48,008 nt of DNA from an uncultured Clostridia bacterium. Its GTDB lineage: Bacteria > Bacillota > Clostridia > Lachnospirales > Anaerotignaceae. Shown one piece after another: positions 1 to 8,083 of the stretch (within the stretch, counting starts at the first letter, position 1; each line of letters opens with the position of its first letter). A program made the position numbers and the translations under genes. The stretch lies in assembly GCA_944379995.1 (NCBI GenBank), contig CALWGF010000005.1:1-48008 (forward strand). The letters are read 5' to 3'. The notes under the pieces were generated by a model. That model was not told the DNA's origin and made no database searches. It was given only the letters and a program-made list of their open reading frames with translations.

Positions 1-353
1 CACATTTCTGTTTTTCCATATTGATTTTCGTTTTTAAGTGCATATTTATCATCAGGGTGTACTTGAACAGAAAGAGGTTGTTTTGAATCTATAAATTTTA
101 TAAGTATAGGGAAATCTTCAAAACGCTCACAGTTTGTACCAAGTATGCTTTTACCTTCTTTTTCGATGTATTCAGAAAGAGTTTTACCACTATATTCTCC
201 ATTTGATATAATGCTGTTACCGTCTTTATGACAGGAAAGTTCCCAAGTTTCAGCAAGTATATCTGTATTACATTTTTTGTTGAAAAATTTCTTAAGTTTA
301 TCTCCTCCCCATAAATAATCTTTACAAGCAGGTGTAAGTTTTAATATTTCCAT
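1..353 (-). CDS. manA: Mannose-6-phosphate isomerase, class I (3' part beyond the window)
   Basis: Reverse-strand frame starting at an ATG (351-353) behind a GAAAGGA ribosome binding site; only the N-terminal 117 or so residues are inside the window. The protein opens MEILKLTPACKDYLWGG and contains LIKFIDSKQPLSVQVHPDD, the hallmark of cupin-type phosphomannose isomerases, whose QVHPDD segment supplies zinc ligands. The enzyme interconverts mannose-6-phosphate and fructose-6-phosphate in the cytoplasm. It starts 13 nt after the stop of the PRD regulator and is probably cotranscribed with it. Beside an alpha-mannosidase/PTS operon, its likely job is to feed released mannose-6-phosphate into glycolysis. 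The family call is firm; the pathway role is inferred from context. Confidence 0.93.
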   Translation of the reverse strand, partial: MEILKLTPACKDYLWGGDKLKKFFNKKCNTDILAETWELSCHKDGNSIISNGEYSGKTLSEYIEKEGKSILGTNCERFEDFPILIKFIDSKQPLSVQVHPDDKYALKNENQYGKTEM

Positions 354-366
354 AAAATCATTCCTT

Positions 367-2301
367 TCAATATATATTTTTATATAAATTACTTATAAAT
401 TCTTCAAAATCATAACTTTGTAAAATTTCTTTTTGTAAATTTGAGTTGTTTATAATTTCTATAAAAATATCATATAAATGTTCTATATTTTGTTGTTCAC
501 CTTGTTTTATTGCTAAAAGAAAAACTATTTGTACACTTTCTTTATCACTCCATAAAACAGGTTCATCAATTATTGCAACAGCTACTTTTGTTTTTTTAGC
601 ACATAGTTTTATAGGGTGGGGTAATGCAAATACATCATTCATATTTGTTTTAGAAAGTTTTTCTCTGTCCATTACTGACATTATATATTCATCATCTATT
701 ATATTGTTATTTTTCATAACTTCAAATAGTTTATCAAATAATTCATTTTTAGAAGTACATTTATTTAAGTGTATAAATAAATTTTTATCAAAAAAAGAAA
801 GTGAATTTTTAGTTTTATTATAAGAAATTTTGTTAAGAAGTTTTGATATTTCTTCAATGTCTTCGCTTTTTAAAACAAAGTTTACAATAACATTTGGTAT
901 ATTAATATCAATATCGATTGGTATTGTAGAAATTATAAAATCTATATTTATAAGTTCTGATTTAGGATAATTTATAAAATTATTATAAGACATACGTGAA
1001 ACAATGTTTATTTTATCTTTAAAAAATATATTAATACGAGCTTCCAACATTCTTGTTGTAGCTTGTCCAGAACCACATATTAATATAACATTTTTTACTT
1101 TAACCGTACCAAAAAAACATCTTTCAAGAGATGCTCCTATATGCAATGATATATAACCTATTTCATCTTCTGTAAGTTTATATGGAAGATTTTTAAATGT
1201 TTTTGTTATACAGGATAAAGTTATATCAAAAGCTAATGGGAAATTAGATTTTATTGTATTTAATAAGGGATTACGTTTATTTAATTCTAAATATTTTGTA
1301 TTTAAAATAGATTTTAAGTGTAAAAATAAATCATTTAATAAAATTTCATCATTTCTTAAATCAAAATTATAATCAGAATATATAGTATTTAATAATTCGG
1401 AAACAATTTCTTTAATTTTAACATCATTATTTATTTGACTGTATATATGGCTGTTAGCTATTAAATGTAAATATATATAATGTTTTTCTCCTTCAGATAT
1501 AGTAATATTAAAATTATTTTCTATTTCTTTAGTTATGTTATTTATAAAATTTTTATATTTATCATCTATTGTAACATTAAAATTATTATTTATATAATAA
1601 TCATTTTTTATCCTAGAAATCATTAAGGCAAAATGTATTATTAAATTTTTTAAATTATAGTCATTGATTTCAATATGTTCATTTTTGATATTGTTAAATA
1701 TAATATTTTTAAGTTTATATAGGTCTATATCTTTAAATAATATATATTCGTCTTTACTAAAAGTAGTTATATAGTTTTGAAAATTATTATTAATAATAGA
1801 CTCTACTAAACATTTACGTTTATCATCTTCATTTCCTATAATTTTTATACCAAGATTGGATTTACTTATAAATTCTAGATTATATTTACAAAGTATATCA
1901 TTTAAACTTTTTATATAATTTTTTAATGTGTTTACACCTACAAATATTTCTTCAGCAAGGTCATCTAATAAAATATAATCATTTTTATATAATAAAATAT
2001 TAAGAAGATGCTTCATTCTGTCTTTACTAGAATCTAATTCTATACTATATTTTTCGTTTTGCGATAAATTATTTAGAAATTTATTGTATAAATTTTCATC
2101 ATTAATTTCTATAAAATATCCACATTTTCTTTTTAATTTTATTAAAGCTCCATTTTCTTTAAGAACATTATTTATTGTTTGTATATCTGTTCTTAAAGTC
2201 CTGTCTGTAATGTTTAATAAATTGCATAAATCCCTAACAGAAGCTATTTCTTTTTTGTTTACATAATCAAAAATTTTATTAAGACGATAATAAGGAAACA
2301 T
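367..2301 (-). CDS. PRD-domain transcriptional regulator with EIIB and EIIA modules (BglG/MtlR-like)
   Basis: A 644-residue regulator with the layout of MtlR/ManR/LicR-type PTS-controlled activators: an N-terminal helix-turn-helix (about 1-60), a second HTH-like region (about 95-150), two PRD domains (about 190-400, with histidines in the IHFALM, YLHL and YISLHIGAS contexts), an EIIB-like domain with the intact phospho-cysteine motif CGSGQATT near residue 410, and a fructose-type EIIA domain with ALPHPIK carrying the phospho-histidine. PTS phosphorylation of such proteins normally signals substrate availability. It is divergent from the EIIA-EIIB-EIIC-alpha-mannosidase operon and directly precedes manA, so it is probably the local activator. 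ATG at 2301 follows a GGAGG site. The architecture is certain; the regulated genes are inferred. Confidence 0.92.
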   Translation of the reverse strand: MFPYYRLNKIFDYVNKKEIASVRDLCNLLNITDRTLRTDIQTINNVLKENGALIKLKRKCGYFIEINDENLYNKFLNNLSQNEKYSIELDSSKDRMKHLLNILLYKNDYILLDDLAEEIFVGVNTLKNYIKSLNDILCKYNLEFISKSNLGIKIIGNEDDKRKCLVESIINNNFQNYITTFSKDEYILFKDIDLYKLKNIIFNNIKNEHIEINDYNLKNLIIHFALMISRIKNDYYINNNFNVTIDDKYKNFINNITKEIENNFNITISEGEKHYIYLHLIANSHIYSQINNDVKIKEIVSELLNTIYSDYNFDLRNDEILLNDLFLHLKSILNTKYLELNKRNPLLNTIKSNFPLAFDITLSCITKTFKNLPYKLTEDEIGYISLHIGASLERCFFGTVKVKNVILICGSGQATTRMLEARINIFFKDKINIVSRMSYNNFINYPKSELINIDFIISTIPIDIDINIPNVIVNFVLKSEDIEEISKLLNKISYNKTKNSLSFFDKNLFIHLNKCTSKNELFDKLFEVMKNNNIIDDEYIMSVMDREKLSKTNMNDVFALPHPIKLCAKKTKVAVAIIDEPVLWSDKESVQIVFLLAIKQGEQQNIEHLYDIFIEIINNSNLQKEILQSYDFEEFISNLYKNIY

Positions 2302-2347
2302 TTTGAACTAACCTCCACAATAAAATATATAACAGTAATTATATATA

Positions 2348-2365
2348 TGCAAATTTCTTTTTGCA
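2348..2365. promoter_or_regulatory. Inverted repeat TGCAAA-N6-TTTGCA in the divergent promoter region
   Basis: A perfect 6-bp palindrome between the regulator and the PTS operon. A similar TGCAAAT...ATTTGCA repeat lies upstream of the second PRD regulator (12997-13016), so this may be a shared regulatory site. AT-rich sequence makes chance occurrence possible. Confidence 0.35.
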
Positions 2366-2373
2366 AATAAATG

Positions 2374-2437
2374 ATTTCCGAAAAAAGTGGAAATTGTTTT
2401 GAAAAAAATAAAATGGATTTCCTTTTTGAACGGAAAT
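2374..2437. promoter_or_regulatory. Tandem operator pair, two copies of ATTTCC-N9-GGAAAT
   Basis: Two palindromes with identical arms and identical 9-nt spacers lie at 2374-2394 and 2417-2437. Their starts are 43 bp apart, about four helical turns. Both are also flanked identically, by G on the left and TG on the right, while the spacers differ in sequence. The downstream copy ends 3 bp before the predicted -35 box of the PTS operon, the usual position for a PRD-type activator. Binding by the adjacent regulator is inferred. Confidence 0.7.
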
Positions 2438-2440
2438 TGG

Positions 2441-2469
2441 TTGTGTTGTTTTAGGGGTAAACATATTAT
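2441..2469 (+). promoter_or_regulatory. Predicted sigma-A promoter of the PTS/alpha-mannosidase operon
   Basis: TTGTGT (2441-2446), a 17-nt spacer and TATTAT (2464-2469), 28 nt before the EIIA start codon. The weak -35 box abutting the palindrome pair fits a promoter that needs an activator. Confidence 0.5.
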
Positions 2470-2497
2470 AAAATGTGTTCAAGGAGGTGGCAGTTAA

Positions 2498-2947
2498 ATG
2501 TTAAACGAAAAAAACATATTTTTTAATTTAGATGCTACAAATAAACAAGAAGTTTTAGAGTTTATATCAAATAAAGCTGTAGAACTTAATATTAGTGATA
2601 ATAAAGAAGGACTTTTAGGTGACCTTAATAAAAGAGAAGGTGAGTTTTCAACAGGACTTCAAGATGGTTTTGCAATACCACATGCTAAAAGTGAGTATGT
2701 AAAAACACCAACAATATTATTTTTAAAACTTAATTCGCCTATTGAATGGGAAACAATGGACGGTACAGATGTAAAATATGTATTCTCTTTATTAGTACCA
2801 AAAGAAAATGAAGATAATATTCATTTACAAATGATATCAAAATTAGCTGTATGTTTATTAGAAGATGAATTTAAAAATTTCATTCAATCTTGTAATGATG
2901 CAGTAGAATTAAAAGAATATATTATAAAAAATATGGAGGTAGAATAA
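2498..2947 (+). CDS. PTS EIIA component, fructose/mannitol family
   Basis: A 149-residue stand-alone EIIA domain. The conserved phosphorylation segment GFAIPHAKS places the active histidine at His62. It would take phosphate from HPr and pass it to the EIIB encoded next door. First gene of the rightward operon EIIA-EIIB-EIIC-GH38, with an AAGGAGG ribosome binding site. Fructose-family systems are often single EIIABC fusions; here each domain is a separate gene. Given the alpha-mannosidase in the same operon, the substrate is more likely an alpha-mannoside such as 2-O-alpha-mannosyl-D-glycerate than fructose, but that rests on context only. Confidence 0.93.
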   Translation: MLNEKNIFFNLDATNKQEVLEFISNKAVELNISDNKEGLLGDLNKREGEFSTGLQDGFAIPHAKSEYVKTPTILFLKLNSPIEWETMDGTDVKYVFSLLVPKENEDNIHLQMISKLAVCLLEDEFKNFIQSCNDAVELKEYIIKNMEVE

Positions 2948-2948
2948 T

Positions 2949-3269
2949 ATGAATATAGTAGGAATTTCAGCTTGTCCAGCAGGACTTGCACATACACCAA
3001 TGGCTGCAAAAGCATTAGAAAAAGCAGGGGTTGCTTTAGGACATAATATAAAAATGGAACAACAAGGAAGTATGGGACAAATTAATACAATAACAGATGA
3101 AGAAGCTAAGGCTTGCGATTTTGTAATTATTGCATCTGACCAAAAAATTATAGGTATGGAAAGATTTGATGGAAAACCTATTATAAGAATTGATATAACA
3201 ACTTGTATAAAAGCTCCAGAAGCTGTTATTAAAAAATGCGTTAAAGCAATAGAAGAAAAAACTAAATAA
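2949..3269 (+). CDS. PTS EIIB component, fructose family
   Basis: A 106-residue fructose-type EIIB. The N-terminus reads MNIVGISACPAGLAHTPMAA, with the phospho-cysteine at Cys9 in the canonical CPAGLAHT loop. It relays phosphate from EIIA to sugar bound by EIIC at the membrane. It starts one nucleotide after the EIIA stop codon, and its ribosome binding site lies in the end of the EIIA gene, which indicates tight co-expression. A terminator-like AT-rich hairpin spans its stop codon (3257-3286). Confidence 0.94.
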   Translation: MNIVGISACPAGLAHTPMAAKALEKAGVALGHNIKMEQQGSMGQINTITDEEAKACDFVIIASDQKIIGMERFDGKPIIRIDITTCIKAPEAVIKKCVKAIEEKTK

Positions 3270-3286
3270 AAATATATTTAGTTTTT
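3257..3286 (+). terminator. Weak terminator-like hairpin between EIIB and EIIC genes
   Basis: AAAAACTAAATA (3257-3268) pairs perfectly with TATTTAGTTTTT (3275-3286) around a 6-nt loop, and the right arm ends in five T. The stem has only one G-C pair, so it is at most a partial attenuator or a 3'-end stabiliser within the operon. Confidence 0.35.
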
Positions 3287-3308
3287 ATAAAAAAAGGAGG
3301 AGAATAAA

Positions 3309-4403
3309 ATGAGTAAGTTTTTAAAAGAAGCTAAAGGCCATTTAATGACTGGTATAGGTTATATGCTTCCACTTATTATTGGTGCATCTTTAGTTGTAGC
3401 TATTCCTAAATTAATAGGGGTTGCTATGGGAATTAGTAGTTTAACAGCAGACCATGAAGGATTTTTACATGTTCTTTACTTATTAGAACAAGTAGGTTGG
3501 ACAGGTATAGGTTTAGTAAATACAGTATTAGCCGGATTTATAGCATATTCAATAGGTGATAAACCAGCTATCGGTGCTGGTTTAATTGGTGGTGCTTTAG
3601 CATCAAGTACACAAGCAGGTTTCTTAGGTGCAGTATTAGCAGCGTTTATTGCTGGTTATGTAGTTAAATGGGGTAAAAAGAATATACATATGCCAGAAAG
3701 TATGCAGCAGATGATGCCACTTGTTATAATGCCTTTTTTAGCAACAGGTGCAGTTGCTATTATAATGGGTGTTATTTTAGCTGAACCTTTAGCATTTATT
3801 AATAATGCATTAGTAAACTGGTTAAAAGAAATGTCAAATAATAATACAAGCCAGTTAGTTTTAGCTATTGTTTTAGGTCTTATGATAGCATCAGATATGG
3901 GTGGTCCTATTAATAAATCTGCTTGGATGGCAGGTAATGTTCTTCTTACAGAAGGTATATATCAGCCAAATGTATATATTAACTGTGCTATTTGTATACC
4001 TCCTTTAGCTTATGCTATATCAACAGTTATAAGAAAAAATAAATTCTCAAAGAGTTTCCAAGAAGCTGGTAAGAGTAACTGGGTAATGGGCTTTATAGGT
4101 ATTACAGAAGGTGCTATACCTTTTACATTAGTAAAACCTACTAGATTAGTTCCAATAAATATGGTAGGTGGTGCTTTAGGTGCAGCTGTTACTTGTTTAT
4201 TAGGTGCAAAAGCAGAAATTCCTCCAGTTGGTGGTATGTATGGATTTGTTTCTATAACAAATGGTTGGGCTTACTTAGTAGGTTTAATAGTAGGTGCAAT
4301 ATTTATAGCAGTTGTTGCTCCTATGTTTGTAGATTTTAATGCTGAAGAAGAAACAAAAGAAACAATGACAGAAGATGATATAGATATAGATATTCAAATC
4401 TAA
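3309..4403 (+). CDS. PTS EIIC membrane component, fructose family
   Basis: A 364-residue polytopic membrane protein, the permease of the fructose-family PTS. Near the N-terminus GIGYMLPLIIGASLVVAIP begins the first membrane segment. GGPINKSAW and GITEGAIPFT are conserved fructose-family EIIC motifs, the second probably in the substrate-binding loop region. The C-terminus is a short acidic tail (EEETKET...EDDIDIDI). The gene follows an AAGGAGG ribosome binding site. Together with the separate EIIA and EIIB it makes one complete transporter. Family certain; substrate (alpha-mannoside suspected) inferred from the GH38 gene that follows. Confidence 0.94.
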   Translation: MSKFLKEAKGHLMTGIGYMLPLIIGASLVVAIPKLIGVAMGISSLTADHEGFLHVLYLLEQVGWTGIGLVNTVLAGFIAYSIGDKPAIGAGLIGGALASSTQAGFLGAVLAAFIAGYVVKWGKKNIHMPESMQQMMPLVIMPFLATGAVAIIMGVILAEPLAFINNALVNWLKEMSNNNTSQLVLAIVLGLMIASDMGGPINKSAWMAGNVLLTEGIYQPNVYINCAICIPPLAYAISTVIRKNKFSKSFQEAGKSNWVMGFIGITEGAIPFTLVKPTRLVPINMVGGALGAAVTCLLGAKAEIPPVGGMYGFVSITNGWAYLVGLIVGAIFIAVVAPMFVDFNAEEETKETMTEDDIDIDIQI

Positions 4404-4419
4404 AATAATGGAGGCTTCT

Positions 4420-7140
4420 ATGAAAAGAAAAATACATATAGTACCACATTCTCATTGGGATAGAGAATGGTATTTTAACACATCAAGGTCTAAAGTGTAT
4501 TTAATGAAAGACTTAAAAGATGTTTTAGATACATTAGAAAAAAATGAAGATTTCAAATATTTTATGGTAGATGCTCAAGGTTCATTATTAGATGACTATA
4601 TTAAATGGGTTCCTGAAGATAAAGAAAGAATATCTAAATTAGTTAAAGCTAAAAGATTAATAATAGGACCTTGGTATACACAAACAGACCAATTAGTTAT
4701 ATCTGCTGAAAGTATTGTTCGTAATATGTATTATGGAATGAAACGTTGTGAGGACTTTGGTGGATATATGAATGTTGGCTATGTTCCGGACTCTTTTGGA
4801 CAGTCTGGAAATATGCCACAGATATATAATCAGTTTGGTATTGTTGATACTTTATTTTGGCGTGGAGTTTCCGATGATATGGTAAACCATACTGATTTTA
4901 ATTGGCGTGGTGATGATGGAAGCGTTGTATTTACTACACAAATTCCTTTTGGATATTATATAGGTGGTAATATACCAGAAGATGATGTTCAAAGTGAAGA
5001 ATTTTGGCAAAAAGAATGTTTTGAAAAAGCAGGAAAAAGAAGTGCTACAAAACATATATATTTTCCAAATGGTTTTGACCAAGCTCCAATTAGAACAAAT
5101 TTACCAGAATTAGTAAAACAAAGAAATGAAAAAGATAAAGATAATGAGTATGTAATTAGTTGTGTTGAAGATTATATTAAAGATGTTAAAAGTGAAAATC
5201 CAGAATTAGAAGAAGTTTCTGGAGAACTTGTTATTGCTAAACATATGAGAATACATAAATCAATATTTTCTTCACGCTCTGATTTAAAAGTATTAAATAC
5301 ACAAGTACAGAATTATGTAACTAATGTATTAGAACCATTATTAACATTATCATATCAGTTAGGAAATGAATATCCACATAATCCAGTAGCGGAAATATGG
5401 AAGTTATTATTTGAAAATGCAGCTCATGACTCAATAGGTTCTTGTATATCTGACAATGCAAACGAAGATGTATATGTAAGATATAAACAGGCTAAAGATA
5501 TTGCATTAAATCTTGTTGAATTACACAGTCGTTTAATAGCTACAAAAATAAAAGCAGATAAAGATGTAACTTTAACTTTAATTAATACTTTACCTGAAAA
5601 AAGAAATGATGTTGTAGTATTTGAAACATATTTACCAGCTGATGATTTTATTTTAAGAGATGAAAATAATAATATTGTAGATTATACAATAATAGAAAAA
5701 CAAGACCTTACACAATATGTTTTATCTCAAACTATTAGATTAAACCCAAGTAAGAATATTTTTATACCTTCAAAAGTATATAAAGCAAAAATAGCTATAA
5801 ATGCAAAAGATATTCCTGCTTTAGGATATGTACAGTATGGATTTGATTTAACAGATAAAAAAGAACAGGAAATGGAAAAATTATCTTGTTTAGAAAATGA
5901 ATATTATAAAATTACTGTTAATGAAAAGGGTAGTTTGGATATATATGATAAAATTGCTGACTATAATTATATAAATCAAGCTGTTTTAGTTGAAAATGGC
6001 GATGATGGTGATAGTTTCAATTATTCACCACCTCGTAATGACTTAGAAGTATTTTCAACAGAAAGTAAATTTGAATATATTATAAATGGTTCAAATATAT
6101 ATCAAAAAGTAGAAATAGAATATACTATGGTTATACCAGCTGATTTAGATGAAAGAGCTAATAAAAAAGTAAGTGTAAACTTACCAGTAAAATTAGAAAT
6201 TGGTCTTAAAAAAGGTTCTAAAGTAATAGATTTTAATGTTATTGTAGATAATAAAGGATTATATCATAGACTTTGTATATTATTTGATAGTAATTTATCT
6301 ACTAAATTTAATTATGCGGACCAGCAGTTTGGTATAATTAAACGTCCTAATGTATATGAAAAAGAAATGAAATTATACTTAGAGGGATTAGGAAATAAAA
6401 AAGAAGTAGATACTACAAAAATTATAGAATTAGCAAATTGGGCTAATGACCAATCAACTTGGCAAGAACCACCAATATCAATAGAACCAACACAAAGTTA
6501 TGTAAGTTTAACTGATGAAAAACGTGGTATTGCTGTTATTCCTCAAGGTGTTAGAGAATATGAAGTTATTGGGGAACAAGGAAATATAATAAGATTAACA
6601 TTATTCAGAACATATGGCTTTATGGGTAAAGAAAATCTTGTTTATCGTCCGGGTAGAGCATCAGGTGAAAAAGTTATTGAAACTAAAGATGCACAGTTAT
6701 TAAAAGAAATGAATTTCCAATTAGGTTTTACAACATATACAGGTGATATTAATGACTCTGATATAGATACTTTATCTAAAAAATATAATACACCAATACA
6801 AGTATATGAATATGCAGATTTCTTAAATGGTAGATTAATATTTGCTCAAGAAGATGTAGAACAAGTATTAGATAGTAAAAAATCTTTATTTGAAACAGAC
6901 AATAAATTAGTTGTTAGTGCAATAAAGAAATGTGAAAACAGAAAAGGTTATATTATACGTCTTTATAATGGTAAAAACCATAAAGAAATTGGAGATAATA
7001 TTAAATTTAATTTTGATATATCAAAAGCATATTATACAAACTTAAAAGAAGAACTTAAAGAAGAAATTAATATCAATAATAACACAATTAGTATTGAACC
7101 AATATCTCATTGTAAATTTGTTACTTTATATGTAGAATAA
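4420..7140 (+). CDS. Alpha-mannosidase, glycoside hydrolase family 38 (MngB-like)
   Basis: A 906-residue cytoplasmic enzyme with no signal peptide. The N-terminal motif VPHSHWDREW gives the zinc ligands His12 and Asp14. WYTQTD contains the probable nucleophile Asp90, DSFGQSGNMPQI lies near 124-135, and His336 lies in ENAAHDSIGS; all fit GH38. The length is close to E. coli MngB, which hydrolyses 2-O-(6-phospho-mannosyl)-glycerate. Last gene of the PTS operon, followed by a strong terminator. The start was set at the ATG preceded by GGAGG (4410-4414); an in-frame ATG 12 nt upstream overlaps that site. The natural substrate could instead be another phosphorylated or free alpha-mannoside. Confidence 0.95.
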   Translation: MKRKIHIVPHSHWDREWYFNTSRSKVYLMKDLKDVLDTLEKNEDFKYFMVDAQGSLLDDYIKWVPEDKERISKLVKAKRLIIGPWYTQTDQLVISAESIVRNMYYGMKRCEDFGGYMNVGYVPDSFGQSGNMPQIYNQFGIVDTLFWRGVSDDMVNHTDFNWRGDDGSVVFTTQIPFGYYIGGNIPEDDVQSEEFWQKECFEKAGKRSATKHIYFPNGFDQAPIRTNLPELVKQRNEKDKDNEYVISCVEDYIKDVKSENPELEEVSGELVIAKHMRIHKSIFSSRSDLKVLNTQVQNYVTNVLEPLLTLSYQLGNEYPHNPVAEIWKLLFENAAHDSIGSCISDNANEDVYVRYKQAKDIALNLVELHSRLIATKIKADKDVTLTLINTLPEKRNDVVVFETYLPADDFILRDENNNIVDYTIIEKQDLTQYVLSQTIRLNPSKNIFIPSKVYKAKIAINAKDIPALGYVQYGFDLTDKKEQEMEKLSCLENEYYKITVNEKGSLDIYDKIADYNYINQAVLVENGDDGDSFNYSPPRNDLEVFSTESKFEYIINGSNIYQKVEIEYTMVIPADLDERANKKVSVNLPVKLEIGLKKGSKVIDFNVIVDNKGLYHRLCILFDSNLSTKFNYADQQFGIIKRPNVYEKEMKLYLEGLGNKKEVDTTKIIELANWANDQSTWQEPPISIEPTQSYVSLTDEKRGIAVIPQGVREYEVIGEQGNIIRLTLFRTYGFMGKENLVYRPGRASGEKVIETKDAQLLKEMNFQLGFTTYTGDINDSDIDTLSKKYNTPIQVYEYADFLNGRLIFAQEDVEQVLDSKKSLFETDNKLVVSAIKKCENRKGYIIRLYNGKNHKEIGDNIKFNFDISKAYYTNLKEELKEEININNNTISIEPISHCKFVTLYVE

Positions 7141-7149
7141 TTAAAGTAA

Positions 7150-7191
7150 AAAAGAACTCCATTTTTATATTAAATAAAATGGAGTTCTTTT
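7150..7191. terminator. Bidirectional intrinsic terminator
   Basis: Perfect 16-bp inverted repeat (arms 7150-7165 and 7176-7191) with A-rich and T-rich edges. It lies between the convergent alpha-mannosidase and epimerase genes and can serve both strands. Confidence 0.9.
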
Positions 7192-7210
7192 ATTATTTAT
7201 AAAAATAAAA

Positions 7211-7900
7211 CTATATATTATGTATAGAATTTAATAAATTATTGAAATTTTCTTTTATTGTGAAGTCTTTTATAAATAAACCAGAACTTCCACCTGTAAA
7301 TATATTAGCACCAGCTGAAAATAATTTAGGTATTGTTTTACAATTAACATTTCCATCAGTTTGAATATATGTATTAATATTATTCTCTTTTATAATATTA
7401 CTCATTTGTTTTATATGTTCTAAAGAAGCTTCTTGTAATTTTTGACCTGAAAATCCGGGATTTACAGTTAATTTTAATATCCATTCAACTTCTTTAGCCA
7501 ATGTTAAAAAGTCATTATTTGGTGGTGTATCTGATTTAAAGGCAAGAATAGGTTTTGAACCACATGAACGTATATATTCAAATGTTTTTAATGGATTTGA
7601 CATAGCTTCATAATGTACAGCTATATAATCTGCACCAAGTTTTGAAAGTCTTTCTATATATTTTTCAGGATTATAAGCTGCTAAATGCACCTCAATAGGA
7701 ATATTAGTTATAGGTCTTATAGCTTCTAGTATAGACTCGCCAAGTATAAAACAATTATTAAATTGACCATCTACAATATCAAAATGTAAAAAAGATATTC
7801 CAGCTTCTTGAACTTCTTTAATAGATTTTTGAAGATTGCATAAATCCATACAAGAAACAGATGAAGATATTAATATTGAATTCTTTTCTATATTAAACAT
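7211..7900 (-). CDS. Ribulose-phosphate / allulose-phosphate 3-epimerase family protein
   Basis: A 229-residue TIM-barrel epimerase. Metal and acid-base residues of the family are all present: HFDIVDG (His and Asp), EVHLAA (His), a VHYEA strand, VNPGFSGQ, and QTDGNV (Asp). The sequence is divergent for a housekeeping Rpe: the first strand reads SCMDL where Rpe usually has a PSILSAD-like segment, and the phosphate-binding end reads GGSSGLF. Both features resemble allulose-6-phosphate epimerase AlsE. The call therefore stays between ribulose-5-phosphate and allulose-6-phosphate epimerase. It lies beside the dehydrogenase and mannose-family PTS genes, reads the same way, and is separated from them by a terminator. 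GGAGG precedes the ATG. Confidence 0.82.
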   Translation of the reverse strand: MFNIEKNSILISSSVSCMDLCNLQKSIKEVQEAGISFLHFDIVDGQFNNCFILGESILEAIRPITNIPIEVHLAAYNPEKYIERLSKLGADYIAVHYEAMSNPLKTFEYIRSCGSKPILAFKSDTPPNNDFLTLAKEVEWILKLTVNPGFSGQKLQEASLEHIKQMSNIIKENNINTYIQTDGNVNCKTIPKLFSAGANIFTGGSSGLFIKDFTIKENFNNLLNSIHNI

Positions 7901-7956
7901 ATATTTATGCCTCCTTAATTGATAAAATTATTATTTTAAAGTAATAGTATATAAAT

Positions 7957-7992
7957 AAAAATACTGTGACTTATATAAACCACAGTATTTTT
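7957..7992 (-). terminator. Intrinsic terminator after the dehydrogenase / DUF4428 genes
   Basis: On the reverse strand AAAATACTGTG, a 12-nt loop and CACAGTATTTTT form a hairpin with a T-rich tail. It lies 92 nt past the stop codon of the 8084-8662 gene, so the epimerase beyond it probably has its own promoter. Confidence 0.75.
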
Positions 7993-8083
7993 ATTTTGGT
8001 ATATTTTGTTTGTATAATACTAAAACAATATTGTTATAGGAGGTTATAAAACAACATTGTTTATTAATTAATATTATAGATAA

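Noticed and set aside
446..823. 125-codon forward-strand frame opposite the first PRD regulator
   Set aside because: It mirrors the well-supported regulator gene in antisense, lacks a ribosome binding site and has no protein-like motif.
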